From Micavibrio sp. UBA1672 (GTDB taxonomy: Bacteria > Pseudomonadota > Alphaproteobacteria > Micavibrionales > Micavibrionaceae), in assembly GCA_002320665.1 (NCBI GenBank), contig DCKO01000118.1:1-14585 (forward strand): a stretch of 14,585 bases of DNA, read 5' to 3'. This document shows positions 7,128-13,769 of the stretch, piece by piece. The translations under genes and the position numbers were made by a program. Position 1 is the first letter of the stretch; the number at the start of each line of letters is the position of its first letter. The notes beneath the pieces are model-generated. The model saw nothing but the letters and a program-made list of their open reading frames with translations. It was not told the origin of the DNA and searched no databases.

Positions 7128-8042
7128 TTGCTTATTTACTTACCCATTGCCGAAATGACTGTCGCGGTAGAAGAGATATTTCTACTCGGGTTTTTTGTTG
7201 GCTTTGTTTCGGGTGTTTTTGGTGTGGGTGGTGGTTTTCTGACAACGCCACTTTTAATCTTTATGGGTATTCCACCTGCTGTGGCTGTGGGGACACAAGC
7301 CAGTCAGCTTGTTGCATCTGGCACTAGCGGTGTTATTGGTTATTGGCAAAAGGGCTATGTGGATTTTTATATTGGCACGATTATGCTGGTTGGTGGTATA
7401 GCAGGTTCGGTCTTCGGAATAATAATTTTTCAGTTGATGCAATATTTGGGGCAGATTGATCTGGTTATCTCTCTGCTTTATATTATTTTGCTCGGTGGTG
7501 TTGGCGGGATGATGCTTTTTGAGAGTCTTTTTAGCCTTTCAAAGGCTAAGAAGAGATCTATGAAAAGCGAGTTTAACCGCTTTAAATCACCTTCGATGAT
7601 TTCGAAATTACCTTATAAAATAAGATTTCCTCGTTCCAAGCTTTATATTAGCGCATTTGTACCCGGTGGGATTGGTTTTGTCAGCGGCTTTCTTGTTTCA
7701 ACAATGGGGGTTGGTGGCGGATTTTTACTTATTCCAGCGATGATTTATATTTTGGGTATGCCTGCTTATCTAGTGGCCGGTACCTCATTATTCCAGATTG
7801 TTTTTACTAGTGCTTTTGCAACGATAATGCATGCGATTACCAATCAAAGTGTTGATATTTTATTGGCGCTTTTTTTGATCATTGGTGGAGTTATTGGTGC
7901 ACGTTTTGGAGTTATCGCTTCGAAGAGGGTTAATGGTGCTCGCGCACGTGTTGTATTAGCCTTAATCGTGCTTGCTGTATGTACTAAGGTGGCTATGTCT
8001 TTGTTTTTAGAACCGGGGCAAATTTTTGTGATTGAGATTTAA
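7128..8042 (+). CDS. TauE/SafE-family membrane permease (sulfite exporter-like), TTG start
   Basis: TauE/SafE (DUF81) proteins are inner-membrane transporters linked in some cases to export of sulfite, sulfoacetate or other sulfur-containing or organic anions; the substrate here is unknown. The protein has the family's two repeats, each opening with a glycine-rich signature: SGVFGVGGGFLTTPLL near residue 30 and STMGVGGGFLLIPAM near residue 190, with hydrophobic helices throughout and a basic central loop (AKKRSMKSEFNRFK). The open frame extends up to a TTG at 7074, inside the hairpin. I choose the TTG at 7128 because GGGAG lies seven bases before it and the protein then begins MLIYLPIAEM, the opening I recall from alphaproteobacterial homologues. 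That gives 304 residues. An ATG ten codons later (MTVAVEE) lacks a comparable ribosome site. It is followed after three bases by the TIGR02186 gene. Confidence 0.9.
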   Translation: MLIYLPIAEMTVAVEEIFLLGFFVGFVSGVFGVGGGFLTTPLLIFMGIPPAVAVGTQASQLVASGTSGVIGYWQKGYVDFYIGTIMLVGGIAGSVFGIIIFQLMQYLGQIDLVISLLYIILLGGVGGMMLFESLFSLSKAKKRSMKSEFNRFKSPSMISKLPYKIRFPRSKLYISAFVPGGIGFVSGFLVSTMGVGGGFLLIPAMIYILGMPAYLVAGTSLFQIVFTSAFATIMHAITNQSVDILLALFLIIGGVIGARFGVIASKRVNGARARVVLALIVLAVCTKVAMSLFLEPGQIFVIEI

Positions 8043-8045
8043 TTT

Positions 8046-8834
8046 ATGTCTAAATTGAAGCAAAATTTCTTAGTGATGTTTGCTTTCCTTGTTGGGTGGG
8101 GCTTGCCTGTTCAAGCTATGGCTCAGGATAAAGATATAGCTCGAAAAGGTGATCCTTTGATCACGCAACTTTCATCGGATTATATTGATGTCAGTGCAGG
8201 TTTTGGTGGTGCGACTATTGAATTGTTCGGTGACCGTAGTGATGCAGATACAGAAGTGGCCGTGGTTGTTGAGGGTCCACGGCGAGAGATTACAATCTGG
8301 AAGAAGGCCAGAGTCATGGGGGCTTGGGTAAATAGATATTTTGTTAGTTTCCAGTCTATTCCTGTTTATTACAATTATGCTATAAGCGATGTTGATTTTA
8401 TAAGTAATAACAACGACTTTTCTGTCCTTCATAATGTAGGGACGCAATCTATTTTCAAGGAAGACAAAATTGAAAAATCGGGTTCTGTTGAGGATGTTTC
8501 TGTCTTTACGGAAGAATTGATTAAAAAAAGAATGCAGACGGGCGTTTTTCCTGAAAAACCGGCAAAAATTGAGTTCTTAAGTCCACATTTCTTTCGTGTG
8601 AGTTTTAAGATTCCGCAATCAGTACCGACCGGAGAGTATAAAATTCACACCTATCTTCTTAAGGAAGGTGAGGTTATAGACCGCGCGGTTCAGGCTTTGT
8701 CTGTGAAACAGGTCGGGCTTAATGCTTATGTTCTACGCGTAGCTAGAGAACACTCTTTTCTATATAGTCTTGGTTGTATATTATTTGCACTGCTTTCTGG
8801 GTGGTTTGTGAGTGCTCTGCGCGTTAAGGTTTAG
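8046..8834 (+). CDS. TIGR02186 / Alph_Pro_TM family membrane-anchored periplasmic protein
   Basis: This belongs to a family largely restricted to alphaproteobacteria whose function is not established; it commonly neighbours a TauE/SafE permease, as here (three-base gap). The 262-residue protein has an N-terminal signal peptide (hydrophobic core about 8-23, likely cleavage after AMA near 26), a mature domain beginning LITQLSSDYIDVSAGFGGATI with the typical phrases IELFGDRSDADTEVAVVV and VEGPRREITIWKKARVMGAWVN, and a C-terminal membrane helix at about 239-257 followed by the positively charged tail RVKV. The topology is therefore a periplasmic domain anchored by its C-terminus. Inference: it may act with the permease as a periplasmic partner or maturation factor. 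Family assignment is by remembered sequence pattern, not by a search. Confidence 0.87.
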   Translation: MSKLKQNFLVMFAFLVGWGLPVQAMAQDKDIARKGDPLITQLSSDYIDVSAGFGGATIELFGDRSDADTEVAVVVEGPRREITIWKKARVMGAWVNRYFVSFQSIPVYYNYAISDVDFISNNNDFSVLHNVGTQSIFKEDKIEKSGSVEDVSVFTEELIKKRMQTGVFPEKPAKIEFLSPHFFRVSFKIPQSVPTGEYKIHTYLLKEGEVIDRAVQALSVKQVGLNAYVLRVAREHSFLYSLGCILFALLSGWFVSALRVKV

Positions 8835-8859
8835 GAATTAAGATATTGGGAGATTTAAA

Positions 8860-9318
8860 ATGACAATATCATCACAGCATAAAGTCTTTCTGGTTATTGT
8901 TGATTCCAGTCGTGAGTTTCATGCTGCTTTGGATCAGGCAATTAAAATGTGTAATGAGTGTGATGCCCGTATTGCTCTGCTTCGGGTTATGCATGTCGAG
9001 CATGTTGATCATTGGCAAAATATTGAAGATAAGGTTCGCAGTGAAATGCGTGCTCATGCAGAAAGCCTTGTTTGGGAGGCTGCTGGGCGCATCTTACGGG
9101 AAACAGGTTACTTTCCGATGGTTTGTATCGAAGAAGGTACAAAGAGCGAAGTTATTATAGATATTATCGGGCGTTATCCGAATATTGCTTCTTTGGTTTT
9201 GGCGGCAGATAGTAGCTCGAGCAAGCCTGGGCCTTTGGTTACTTATTTTACGACGAAAGGCTTGTCGAAGCTGAATGTTCCACTTGTTGTTGTTCCGGGG
9301 CATTTACAATCTGAATAA
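8860..9318 (+). CDS. Universal stress protein (UspA) family protein
   Basis: The 152-residue protein has the Usp alpha/beta fold pattern: the first strand VFLVIVDSS (9-17) with the usual Asp, a helix, ALLRVMHV for the second strand, a long polar helix, EEGTKSEVIIDIIGRYPNIASLVLAAD in the middle, and GPLVTYFTTKGLSKLNVPLVVVPG at the end. The classical nucleotide-binding G-x2-G-x9-G(S/T) motif is not intact, as the region reads SSSKPGPLVT; this form with GPLVT is what I expect for the subfamily that sits next to nfu in alphaproteobacteria, so it is probably not decay. A clear ribosome site (GGGAG, about seven bases before the ATG) supports the start. It follows the TIGR02186 gene by 25 bases and precedes nfu by 46 bases. 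Its specific role is unknown; it is likely cytoplasmic. Confidence 0.88.
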   Translation: MTISSQHKVFLVIVDSSREFHAALDQAIKMCNECDARIALLRVMHVEHVDHWQNIEDKVRSEMRAHAESLVWEAAGRILRETGYFPMVCIEEGTKSEVIIDIIGRYPNIASLVLAADSSSSKPGPLVTYFTTKGLSKLNVPLVVVPGHLQSE

Positions 9319-9364
9319 GCCTGTTATATAAGCAGCTCTATATATAAGATGGAAGATATCAAAA

Positions 9365-9928
9365 ATGTTTATCCAAACAGAAACAACGCCTAATCCGGCG
9401 ACAATAAAATTTTTACCGGGGCAAGATTTGCTGGAAAGCGGCACTTATGAATTTGCGGGCGTAGATCAGGCTGAATCTTCGCCTTTGGCGAAGCGTTTGT
9501 TTACTTTGCAAGGCGTAACGCGTGTGTTTATTTCTACAGATTTTGTGTCGGTCAGTAAGGCGGATGATACAGATTGGTCTATGTTAAAGCCGATGGTTTT
9601 AGCCGCGTTGATGGAACATTTATCCACTGGTCAGCCTATTATTTTAGATGTGCCAGAACATAATACAAGCAAAACCGAGAATGAACCGGAAGACGAACTT
9701 TCAAAACAGATTAAGGAGCTTCTTGATACGCGTGTGCGCCCTATGGTGGCCATGGATGGCGGGGATATCGTGTTTGACCGTTTTGAAGATGGTATCGTGT
9801 ATCTGCATATGCAAGGGGCGTGTTCTGGTTGTCCTAGCTCTACGGCTACGTTAAAGATGGGCGTTGAGAATATGCTCAAGCATTATGTGCCCGAGGTACT
9901 AGAAGTGCGTCCTGTTGATGATTATTAA
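9365..9928 (+). CDS. nfu: NifU-family Fe-S cluster carrier (Nfu/NFU1 type)
   Basis: Nfu proteins carry [4Fe-4S] clusters to client enzymes. The 187-residue protein has two domains: an N-terminal Nfu_N domain (about 1-90) opening MFIQTETTPNPATIKFLPG and containing LFTLQGVTRVFISTDFVSVSK, then an acidic linker (95-112), then the C-terminal NifU domain (113-187) with RPMVAMDGGDIVF and the cluster-binding Cys-X-X-Cys at C153 and C156 in GACSGCPSS. This is the same layout as mitochondrial NFU1, as expected for an alphaproteobacterium. A GGAAG ribosome site lies eight to ten bases before the ATG. It precedes tsaB by about 24 bases, so usp-nfu-tsaB is probably one transcript. Confidence 0.95.
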   Translation: MFIQTETTPNPATIKFLPGQDLLESGTYEFAGVDQAESSPLAKRLFTLQGVTRVFISTDFVSVSKADDTDWSMLKPMVLAALMEHLSTGQPIILDVPEHNTSKTENEPEDELSKQIKELLDTRVRPMVAMDGGDIVFDRFEDGIVYLHMQGACSGCPSSTATLKMGVENMLKHYVPEVLEVRPVDDY

Positions 9929-9952
9929 TCTTTTTTCAAATGTTTGGTTTTT

Positions 9953-10633
9953 ATGCGCGTATTAGCCATTGATACATTGATGCAAGGGTGTTGTGTCGGG
10001 TGTTATGATTCTGAGGCAGGTCAATCATTCTCAATTATGAAGGAAATAGAAAGAGGGCATGCAGAAGTTCTTGTGCCTATGATTGATGATCTTTTAAGAA
10101 AAGTTCGGTGGCGGTATGCAGATATTGACCTGATAGGGGTTACAACAGGGCCGGGGGCATTTACGAGCCTGCGTATTGGTCTTTCTACGGTCAAAGCCTT
10201 GTCACTGTCTTTGGATAAGCCTGCAATAGGTGTTTCTAGTTTTGATTTGATTTATGCTTTGTACGGTAAGGAGTATAACGGCAATATTTGTATCTTGTTG
10301 GAAACCAAAAGGGGGGATTACTACATGGCGTTATACTCAAGTAATGGAGAAGTTATCAAGGCGGGTGTTTGTGATGAAACTCAGTTATTGAGTGATCTGG
10401 AAGAGCACAATACATCCTGTGTTATTGGGGATGCTGTAGAGCGTTTTCAAGAAGAGTGTGGTTATAATTGTGAGTTTTTAATACTTAAAACCATAGATAT
10501 AGAGCGTTTTTCGTTGTGGCTTGCGCAGGAAGATAGTTCTATTTTTACTGATAGTAAGCTTGAGCCGTTATACTTGCGAGAAGCTGATATTAGCCAGCCG
10601 AAAAAAAAGCTTCGTAAACTTAAAGTTTTATAA
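9953..10633 (+). CDS. tsaB: tRNA threonylcarbamoyladenosine biosynthesis protein TsaB
   Basis: TsaB is the non-catalytic partner of TsaD in the TsaBDE complex that installs t6A at position 37 of ANN-decoding tRNAs. The 226-residue protein shows the ASKHA-type start RVLAIDT (2-8), RGHAEVLVPMIDDLL (34-48), TGPGAFTSLRIGL (65-77), KPAIGVSSFDLI, and the C-terminal EPLYLREADISQP expected for the family. The open frame reaches back to a TTG at 9944, but that only adds three residues; the ATG at 9953 gives the normal MRVLAIDT start. Neither has a good ribosome site, so translation may be coupled to nfu. The second repeat is short, as in other TsaB proteins. In many alphaproteobacteria rimI follows tsaB; here the next gene is mucR-like and no rimI is present. 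Confidence 0.93.
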   Translation: MRVLAIDTLMQGCCVGCYDSEAGQSFSIMKEIERGHAEVLVPMIDDLLRKVRWRYADIDLIGVTTGPGAFTSLRIGLSTVKALSLSLDKPAIGVSSFDLIYALYGKEYNGNICILLETKRGDYYMALYSSNGEVIKAGVCDETQLLSDLEEHNTSCVIGDAVERFQEECGYNCEFLILKTIDIERFSLWLAQEDSSIFTDSKLEPLYLREADISQPKKKLRKLKVL

Positions 10634-10667
10634 AAAATACCTTGTGATTAAAGCGTACATATGTGAC

Positions 10668-10685
10668 TTTCACAGAGTTGTGAAA
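10668..10685. promoter_or_regulatory. Perfect inverted repeat upstream of the MucR-like gene (candidate operator or hairpin)
   Basis: TTTCACA and TGTGAAA form a perfect 7-base inverted repeat around GAGT, in the 121-base gap between tsaB and the mucR-like gene. A second short palindrome, ACATATGT (10657-10664), lies just before it. It could be an operator or the stem of a weak tsaB terminator, although the trailing ATTGAATAAG is not T-rich. A poor sigma70-like pair (GTTACA, 18 bases, ATTAAT) lies downstream at about 10701-10730. MucR/Ros proteins are known to regulate their own genes and to bind AT-rich sites; binding here is inference. Confidence 0.4.
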
Positions 10686-10754
10686 ATTGAATAAGCATTA
10701 GTTACAGTTAGGCTGTGCTAGTGAATTAATAACTTGTGTTAGGGGAATAGAGTA

Positions 10755-11156
10755 ATGGATGAGAATCAGGATCATGATATTTTGTTAGAATTAACAACAG
10801 AAATTGTTTCGTCTTATGTTGCCAATAATTCTGTGGCGTCGGCAGATCTGCCAGAGCTTATCAATACTGTGTATACCGGGCTTGCTAATACTGGGTCAGA
10901 TGGTAAAGCGATCTCAGCAGATCGACCGCAACCAGCAGTTCCGATTAATCGTTCTGTTACAGATGATTATCTGATTTGTCTGGAAGATGGCAAGAAGCTT
11001 AAAATGCTTAAACGTCATCTGAAAACGGCTTATAACATGTCGCCTCAGGAATATCGTGAGAGATGGGGGCTTCCCGCTGATTACCCGATGGTTGCACCGA
11101 GCTATGCGAAAAAGCGTAGTGAGCTTGCCAAAGATATTGGTCTGGGTACCAAGTAA
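10755..11156 (+). CDS. MucR/Ros-family transcriptional regulator with a degenerate zinc finger
   Basis: MucR/Ros proteins are small alphaproteobacterial DNA-binding regulators related to H-NS-like silencers, with an N-terminal oligomerisation part and a C-terminal zinc-finger-like domain. The 133-residue protein has the N-terminal LLELTTEIVSSYVANNSV and the C-terminal core VTDDYLICLEDGKKLKML, KRHLKTAYNMSPQEYRERWG and LPADYPMVAPSYAKKRS. Compared with the Ros ligands Cys79, Cys82, His92 and His97, the equivalent positions are C75, D78, H88 and Y93, so two of four zinc ligands are replaced. Such forms exist in the family, and zinc is known to be dispensable in some members, so this is likely a functional variant. 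The ribosome site AGGGG lies ten bases before the ATG. It converges on proC with only seven bases between the stops. Confidence 0.93.
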   Translation: MDENQDHDILLELTTEIVSSYVANNSVASADLPELINTVYTGLANTGSDGKAISADRPQPAVPINRSVTDDYLICLEDGKKLKMLKRHLKTAYNMSPQEYRERWGLPADYPMVAPSYAKKRSELAKDIGLGTK

Positions 11157-11163
11157 TAAAAAA

Positions 11164-11982
11164 TTAGCTGTTTAGCTCTTGCGAGCGCGTTTTAGCGGCA
11201 TTTAACGCTTCGTTGAATATGTCTTGTGCTCGGCCATCCATGAGTATACTAAGAGCTGCTTCTGTTGTGCCACCGGGGCTGGTGACATTCTCTCGTAATA
11301 CTGAAGCTGGTTTTTGGTTTTCGTTTTCTGCGAGTGCAGCGCTGCCTATGACTGTTTGGCGCGCTAATGTTCCCGCCATTTCCGGTGACAAGCCTAACTC
11401 AATGCCTGATTTTTCCAATATTTCAATGAGGTGGAAGATGTAGGCCGGCCCGCTGCCTGAAAGAGCGGTTACTGCGTCCATAAGAGTTTCATCTTCAATC
11501 CATTCGACGCGTCCTGATGTCTCTAACAGATCTTGCGCCAGTTCTTTTTGTGTTTCGGTAATATGATCATTAGGGATGCAAACTGATATGCCTTTACCTA
11601 TAGCAGCTGGCGTGTTGGGCATAGAGCGTATAATCGCGCGGGATGATCCGAAAATAGATTCAAGGGTGTTAAGGGATTGTCCTGCAGCGATAGAGAGGAT
11701 AGGAATTTCTTTGGGAAGCGTTTTAGCGATTTTGCTGCCTACATCTTTCAGGATTTGCGGTTTGATCGCAATAATCAGGAAATCTGAACCATTTTTGTAG
11801 CTTTCTGGTGGTGCATTAAAATATTCAATTGGCTCATTTTTATCAAAAACACCTGGAATTTGGTGCGGGTCAATAACCAGAGCATGTTCAATAACTTGAT
11901 TTTTAATCCACCCGCTTAGCAATGCGCTTCCCATTTTTCCACAGCCGATAAGAGTGATAGAAGCTTTTTTAGGCATGGTCAT
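11164..11982 (-). CDS. proC: Pyrroline-5-carboxylate reductase
   Basis: ProC reduces 1-pyrroline-5-carboxylate to L-proline with NAD(P)H, the last step of proline synthesis. The 272-residue protein shows the Rossmann start ITLIGCGKMGSALLSGW (9-25), IAIKPQ (71-76), IAAGQSLNTLE (98-108), RSMPNTPAAIGKG (119-131), LSGSGPAYIFHLIE (174-187) and the family signature VTSPGGTTEAAL (233-244). Length is normal. Two candidate ATGs (11982 and 11976) are two codons apart; the ribosome site is weak for both. It is the last gene of the leftward ubiK-ybjN-proC group, 27 bases after the ybjN stop. A short AGCT/AGCT repeat followed by six Ts occurs at its end but is too short to call a terminator. Confidence 0.96.
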   Translation of the reverse strand: MTMPKKASITLIGCGKMGSALLSGWIKNQVIEHALVIDPHQIPGVFDKNEPIEYFNAPPESYKNGSDFLIIAIKPQILKDVGSKIAKTLPKEIPILSIAAGQSLNTLESIFGSSRAIIRSMPNTPAAIGKGISVCIPNDHITETQKELAQDLLETSGRVEWIEDETLMDAVTALSGSGPAYIFHLIEILEKSGIELGLSPEMAGTLARQTVIGSAALAENENQKPASVLRENVTSPGGTTEAALSILMDGRAQDIFNEALNAAKTRSQELNS

Positions 11983-12009
11983 GGTTTTAAACTCATTATT
12001 TTATGGTGA

Positions 12010-12516
12010 TTAGGATTCTCCAGCAACATCCATCATTGCAAGTGATAGCATATTAGGTTCAATATTGGAGTTTTCTGCAAGTAGATGAAATACATGCTGG
12101 TAACGCTCGCATTGGGTCAGGCCAATATCAATCAGGCGCTCCAATAGCTCCGATAAGGTTTGATCCTTATTACCGTGGAGCAGGCTTGTGTAGCGGAAGA
12201 TTGGTGCATTGGTAAGGTTCTCAAGCTCAAAATGTCCCATCCACAATGATGTGTTTATATCCGAGATGATTTTAGGCAGATGCCCCATATTCTGGGCTGA
12301 AATGCTCATATCATATTGGCATAGAAACTGGAGCGCATTGTAGTTTTTATCCCATAGGAACAGGATTTCATATTCTGTTGTTTTGCCGGACAGGCAAAGT
12401 GCAAGCTTGTTATCATCCATACGGCTGTAGGCCCAGTGATTTTGATCCAGAATATCCTCGACATGATCAAGTGGGTTTGGAATTTTCTCTTCGGTGATTT
12501 GCGTGGCTGCTGACAT
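12010..12516 (-). CDS. YbjN domain-containing protein
   Basis: The 168-residue protein matches the alphaproteobacterial YbjN-type sensory-transduction-like proteins that lie between ubiK and proC. Features seen: NPLDHVEDILDQNHWAYSR (14-32), LALCLSGKTTEYEILFLWD (38-56), LQFLCQYDM, and INTSLWMGHFEL where the family usually has an N-x-x-x-W-x-G-x-F phrase, then a helical C-terminus ending in LLAENSNIEPNMLSLAMMDV. There is no signal peptide, so it is probably cytoplasmic. The biochemical function of the family is not established; structurally such domains resemble type III secretion chaperones. Its ATG lies six bases after the ubiK stop with no separate ribosome site of note, so it is probably translationally coupled. 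Assignment is from remembered pattern and context. Confidence 0.83.
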   Translation of the reverse strand: MSAATQITEEKIPNPLDHVEDILDQNHWAYSRMDDNKLALCLSGKTTEYEILFLWDKNYNALQFLCQYDMSISAQNMGHLPKIISDINTSLWMGHFELENLTNAPIFRYTSLLHGNKDQTLSELLERLIDIGLTQCERYQHVFHLLAENSNIEPNMLSLAMMDVAGES

Positions 12517-12522
12517 TTTTAT

Positions 12523-12786
12523 TTACTTGGCTTTCTTGCTTGTCGTTTTCTTAGCCTTTAGAGCTTTGATTTCTTTTTTTAGCTCTTCTTGCTCTTCACG
12601 CAGTGTAATAACCATGGCTTCAAGGCGTTCAAAATCTTCGCGCGGTACAAGGTCCAGAGTTTGGGCCAAGTCATCAATCCGGCTTTTAAAGCTTTCACGC
12701 GCTTGTCCTTTGGCTCCGCTAATTATCTCAACAGTGCCGCCTGCAAAACGCGCCAGATCATCTAGTATTTTTTCCCGATTTGACAT
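12523..12786 (-). CDS. ubiK: UbiK-family (BMFP domain) accessory factor
   Basis: UbiK is a small coiled-coil protein that assists the aerobic ubiquinone synthesis complex in proteobacteria. The 87-residue protein has the expected two parts: an N-terminal helix MSNREKILDDLARFAGGTVE with the family's LARFAGG phrase, then LAQTLDLVPREDFERLEAMV and a heptad-like coiled coil (about 48-77, REEQEELKKEIKAL). It ends in a Lys-rich tail (AKKTTSKKAK). The BMFP domain in homologues fuses membranes in vitro, but a direct enzymatic role is not known. It heads the ubiK-ybjN-proC operon and diverges from lgt. Together with ubiE elsewhere in the window it points to ubiquinone-dependent respiration. Confidence 0.9.
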   Translation of the reverse strand: MSNREKILDDLARFAGGTVEIISGAKGQARESFKSRIDDLAQTLDLVPREDFERLEAMVITLREEQEELKKEIKALKAKKTTSKKAK

Positions 12787-12806
12787 TGTTGTACTTTTCT
12801 AATTTA

Positions 12807-12835
12807 TCATTTTTGTTAGCTCACGAAGACGTGTT
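12807..12835 (-). promoter_or_regulatory. Low-confidence promoter candidate for ubiK-ybjN-proC
   Basis: On the minus strand TTGAGA (five of six positions of the -35 consensus) is followed after 17 bases by TAACAA, a poor -10 with three of six matches. It is the best pair I could see in the part of the divergent gap nearest ubiK; positions are approximate to a few bases. The spacer contains a small CACG/CGTG repeat. Confidence 0.25.
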
Positions 12836-12875
12836 TCTCAAGCCTAATTAAATCATTTTCAAAAGAATCTTGTGC

Positions 12876-12903
12876 ATGAAATTGTGTAAAAGAGCTGTAT
12901 AAA
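12876..12903 (+). promoter_or_regulatory. Candidate promoter for lgt
   Basis: ATGAAA (12876-12881) and TATAAA (12898-12903) are separated by 16 bases. The -10 matches five of six consensus positions, the -35 four of six. It lies about 57 bases before the lgt start, in the 173-base gap between the divergent ubiK and lgt genes, which is the longest non-coding stretch in the window. Nothing else in that gap looks structured. Confidence 0.4.
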
Positions 12904-12959
12904 AGTCTCTGTGAATTTCTTACTTTTTTTTTACGGCGATTGGGGGTATCACTAAAATT

Positions 12960-13763
12960 ATGGCACTTGCATTTCCAGAGATTGATCCGATTGCATTCCA
13001 GTATGGCCCCTTGGTTATTCGCTGGTATGCTTTGGCATATATAGCTGGCTTTTTGATCGGCTGGCGCGTTTGTATGAAGCTTGCGGATCATTTTTATGAA
13101 GGTGAAGAGCCAACCAAGAGGCAAATTGATGATTTTCTCAGTTGGGCTATTATCGGGGTGATTATTGGTGGTCGTTTAGGGTATGTATTCTTTTACAATC
13201 CCTATCACTACATGGAAAACTTTATGGAAGTTTTTGAAGTTTGGAAAGGGGGAATGTCTTTCCATGGTGGCGTACTGGGGCTATATGCCACTATATTGAT
13301 TTATGCACCTCCCAGATTTATTCCGGTGCTTAGACTCTCTGATATGGTATGCACCGTTGCGCCAATTGGATTGTTTTTCGGGCGTATTGCAAATTTTATC
13401 AATGGTGAATTATATGGTCGTATAACGACATCGCCTTTAGGCATGGTTTTTCCTAATACAAACGGTCTTCCTCGTCACCCAAGCCAGCTTTATGAGGCTA
13501 CGCTAGAGGGTATTGTTTTGTTTGCTGTAATTATATTTCTTATTACAAAGTTTGATGCATTAAATCGCAAAGGTCTTATCACAGGTGTTTTCTTGGTAGG
13601 GTATGGCCTTGCGCGTTTTACCGTCGAATATTTCAGAGAGCCGGATGTACAAATTGGATTCGTTGGCAATTACCTGACTATGGGCCAAGTTTTAACTATT
13701 CCTATGATTATTCTTGGATTGTTGATGGTGGCGAGCATTTCTCAGAAACCAAAAGATGATTAA
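12960..13763 (+). CDS. lgt: Prolipoprotein diacylglyceryl transferase
   Basis: Lgt moves a diacylglyceryl group from phosphatidylglycerol to the lipobox cysteine of prolipoproteins, the first step of lipoprotein maturation, in the inner membrane. The 267-residue protein is complete and strongly hydrophobic, consistent with seven membrane helices. Motifs: RWYALAYIAGF (21-31), GGRLGYVFFYN (70-80), KGGMSFHGGVLG (96-107) with the essential His at 102, the Lgt signature GRIANFINGELYGR (141-154) with R142 and N145, RHPSQLYEA (172-180), and GLARFTVEYFREPD (216-229) with R226 matching the essential C-terminal Arg. A GGGGG stretch about 13 bases before the ATG is the only ribosome-site candidate, with long spacing. 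It is followed after six bases by the methyltransferase gene. Confidence 0.97.
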   Translation: MALAFPEIDPIAFQYGPLVIRWYALAYIAGFLIGWRVCMKLADHFYEGEEPTKRQIDDFLSWAIIGVIIGGRLGYVFFYNPYHYMENFMEVFEVWKGGMSFHGGVLGLYATILIYAPPRFIPVLRLSDMVCTVAPIGLFFGRIANFINGELYGRITTSPLGMVFPNTNGLPRHPSQLYEATLEGIVLFAVIIFLITKFDALNRKGLITGVFLVGYGLARFTVEYFREPDVQIGFVGNYLTMGQVLTIPMIILGLLMVASISQKPKDD

Positions 13764-13769
13764 GTTTTT

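Noticed and set aside
8172..8447. Leftward 91-residue frame
   Set aside because: Antisense to the TIGR02186 gene, with no start signal or recognisable motif.
9325..9348. Repeated TATATAAG motifs between usp and nfu
   Set aside because: The 8-base AT-rich repeats are too short and too common in an AT-rich genome to claim a site; the inside does not pair as a hairpin.
11157..11180. AGCT/AGCT repeat followed by six Ts on the minus strand at the end of proC
   Set aside because: A four-base-pair stem is too short to support a terminator call.
12816..13124. Leftward 102-residue frame across the ubiK-lgt gap into lgt
   Set aside because: It overlaps the conserved N-terminus of lgt on the other strand and has no family features.
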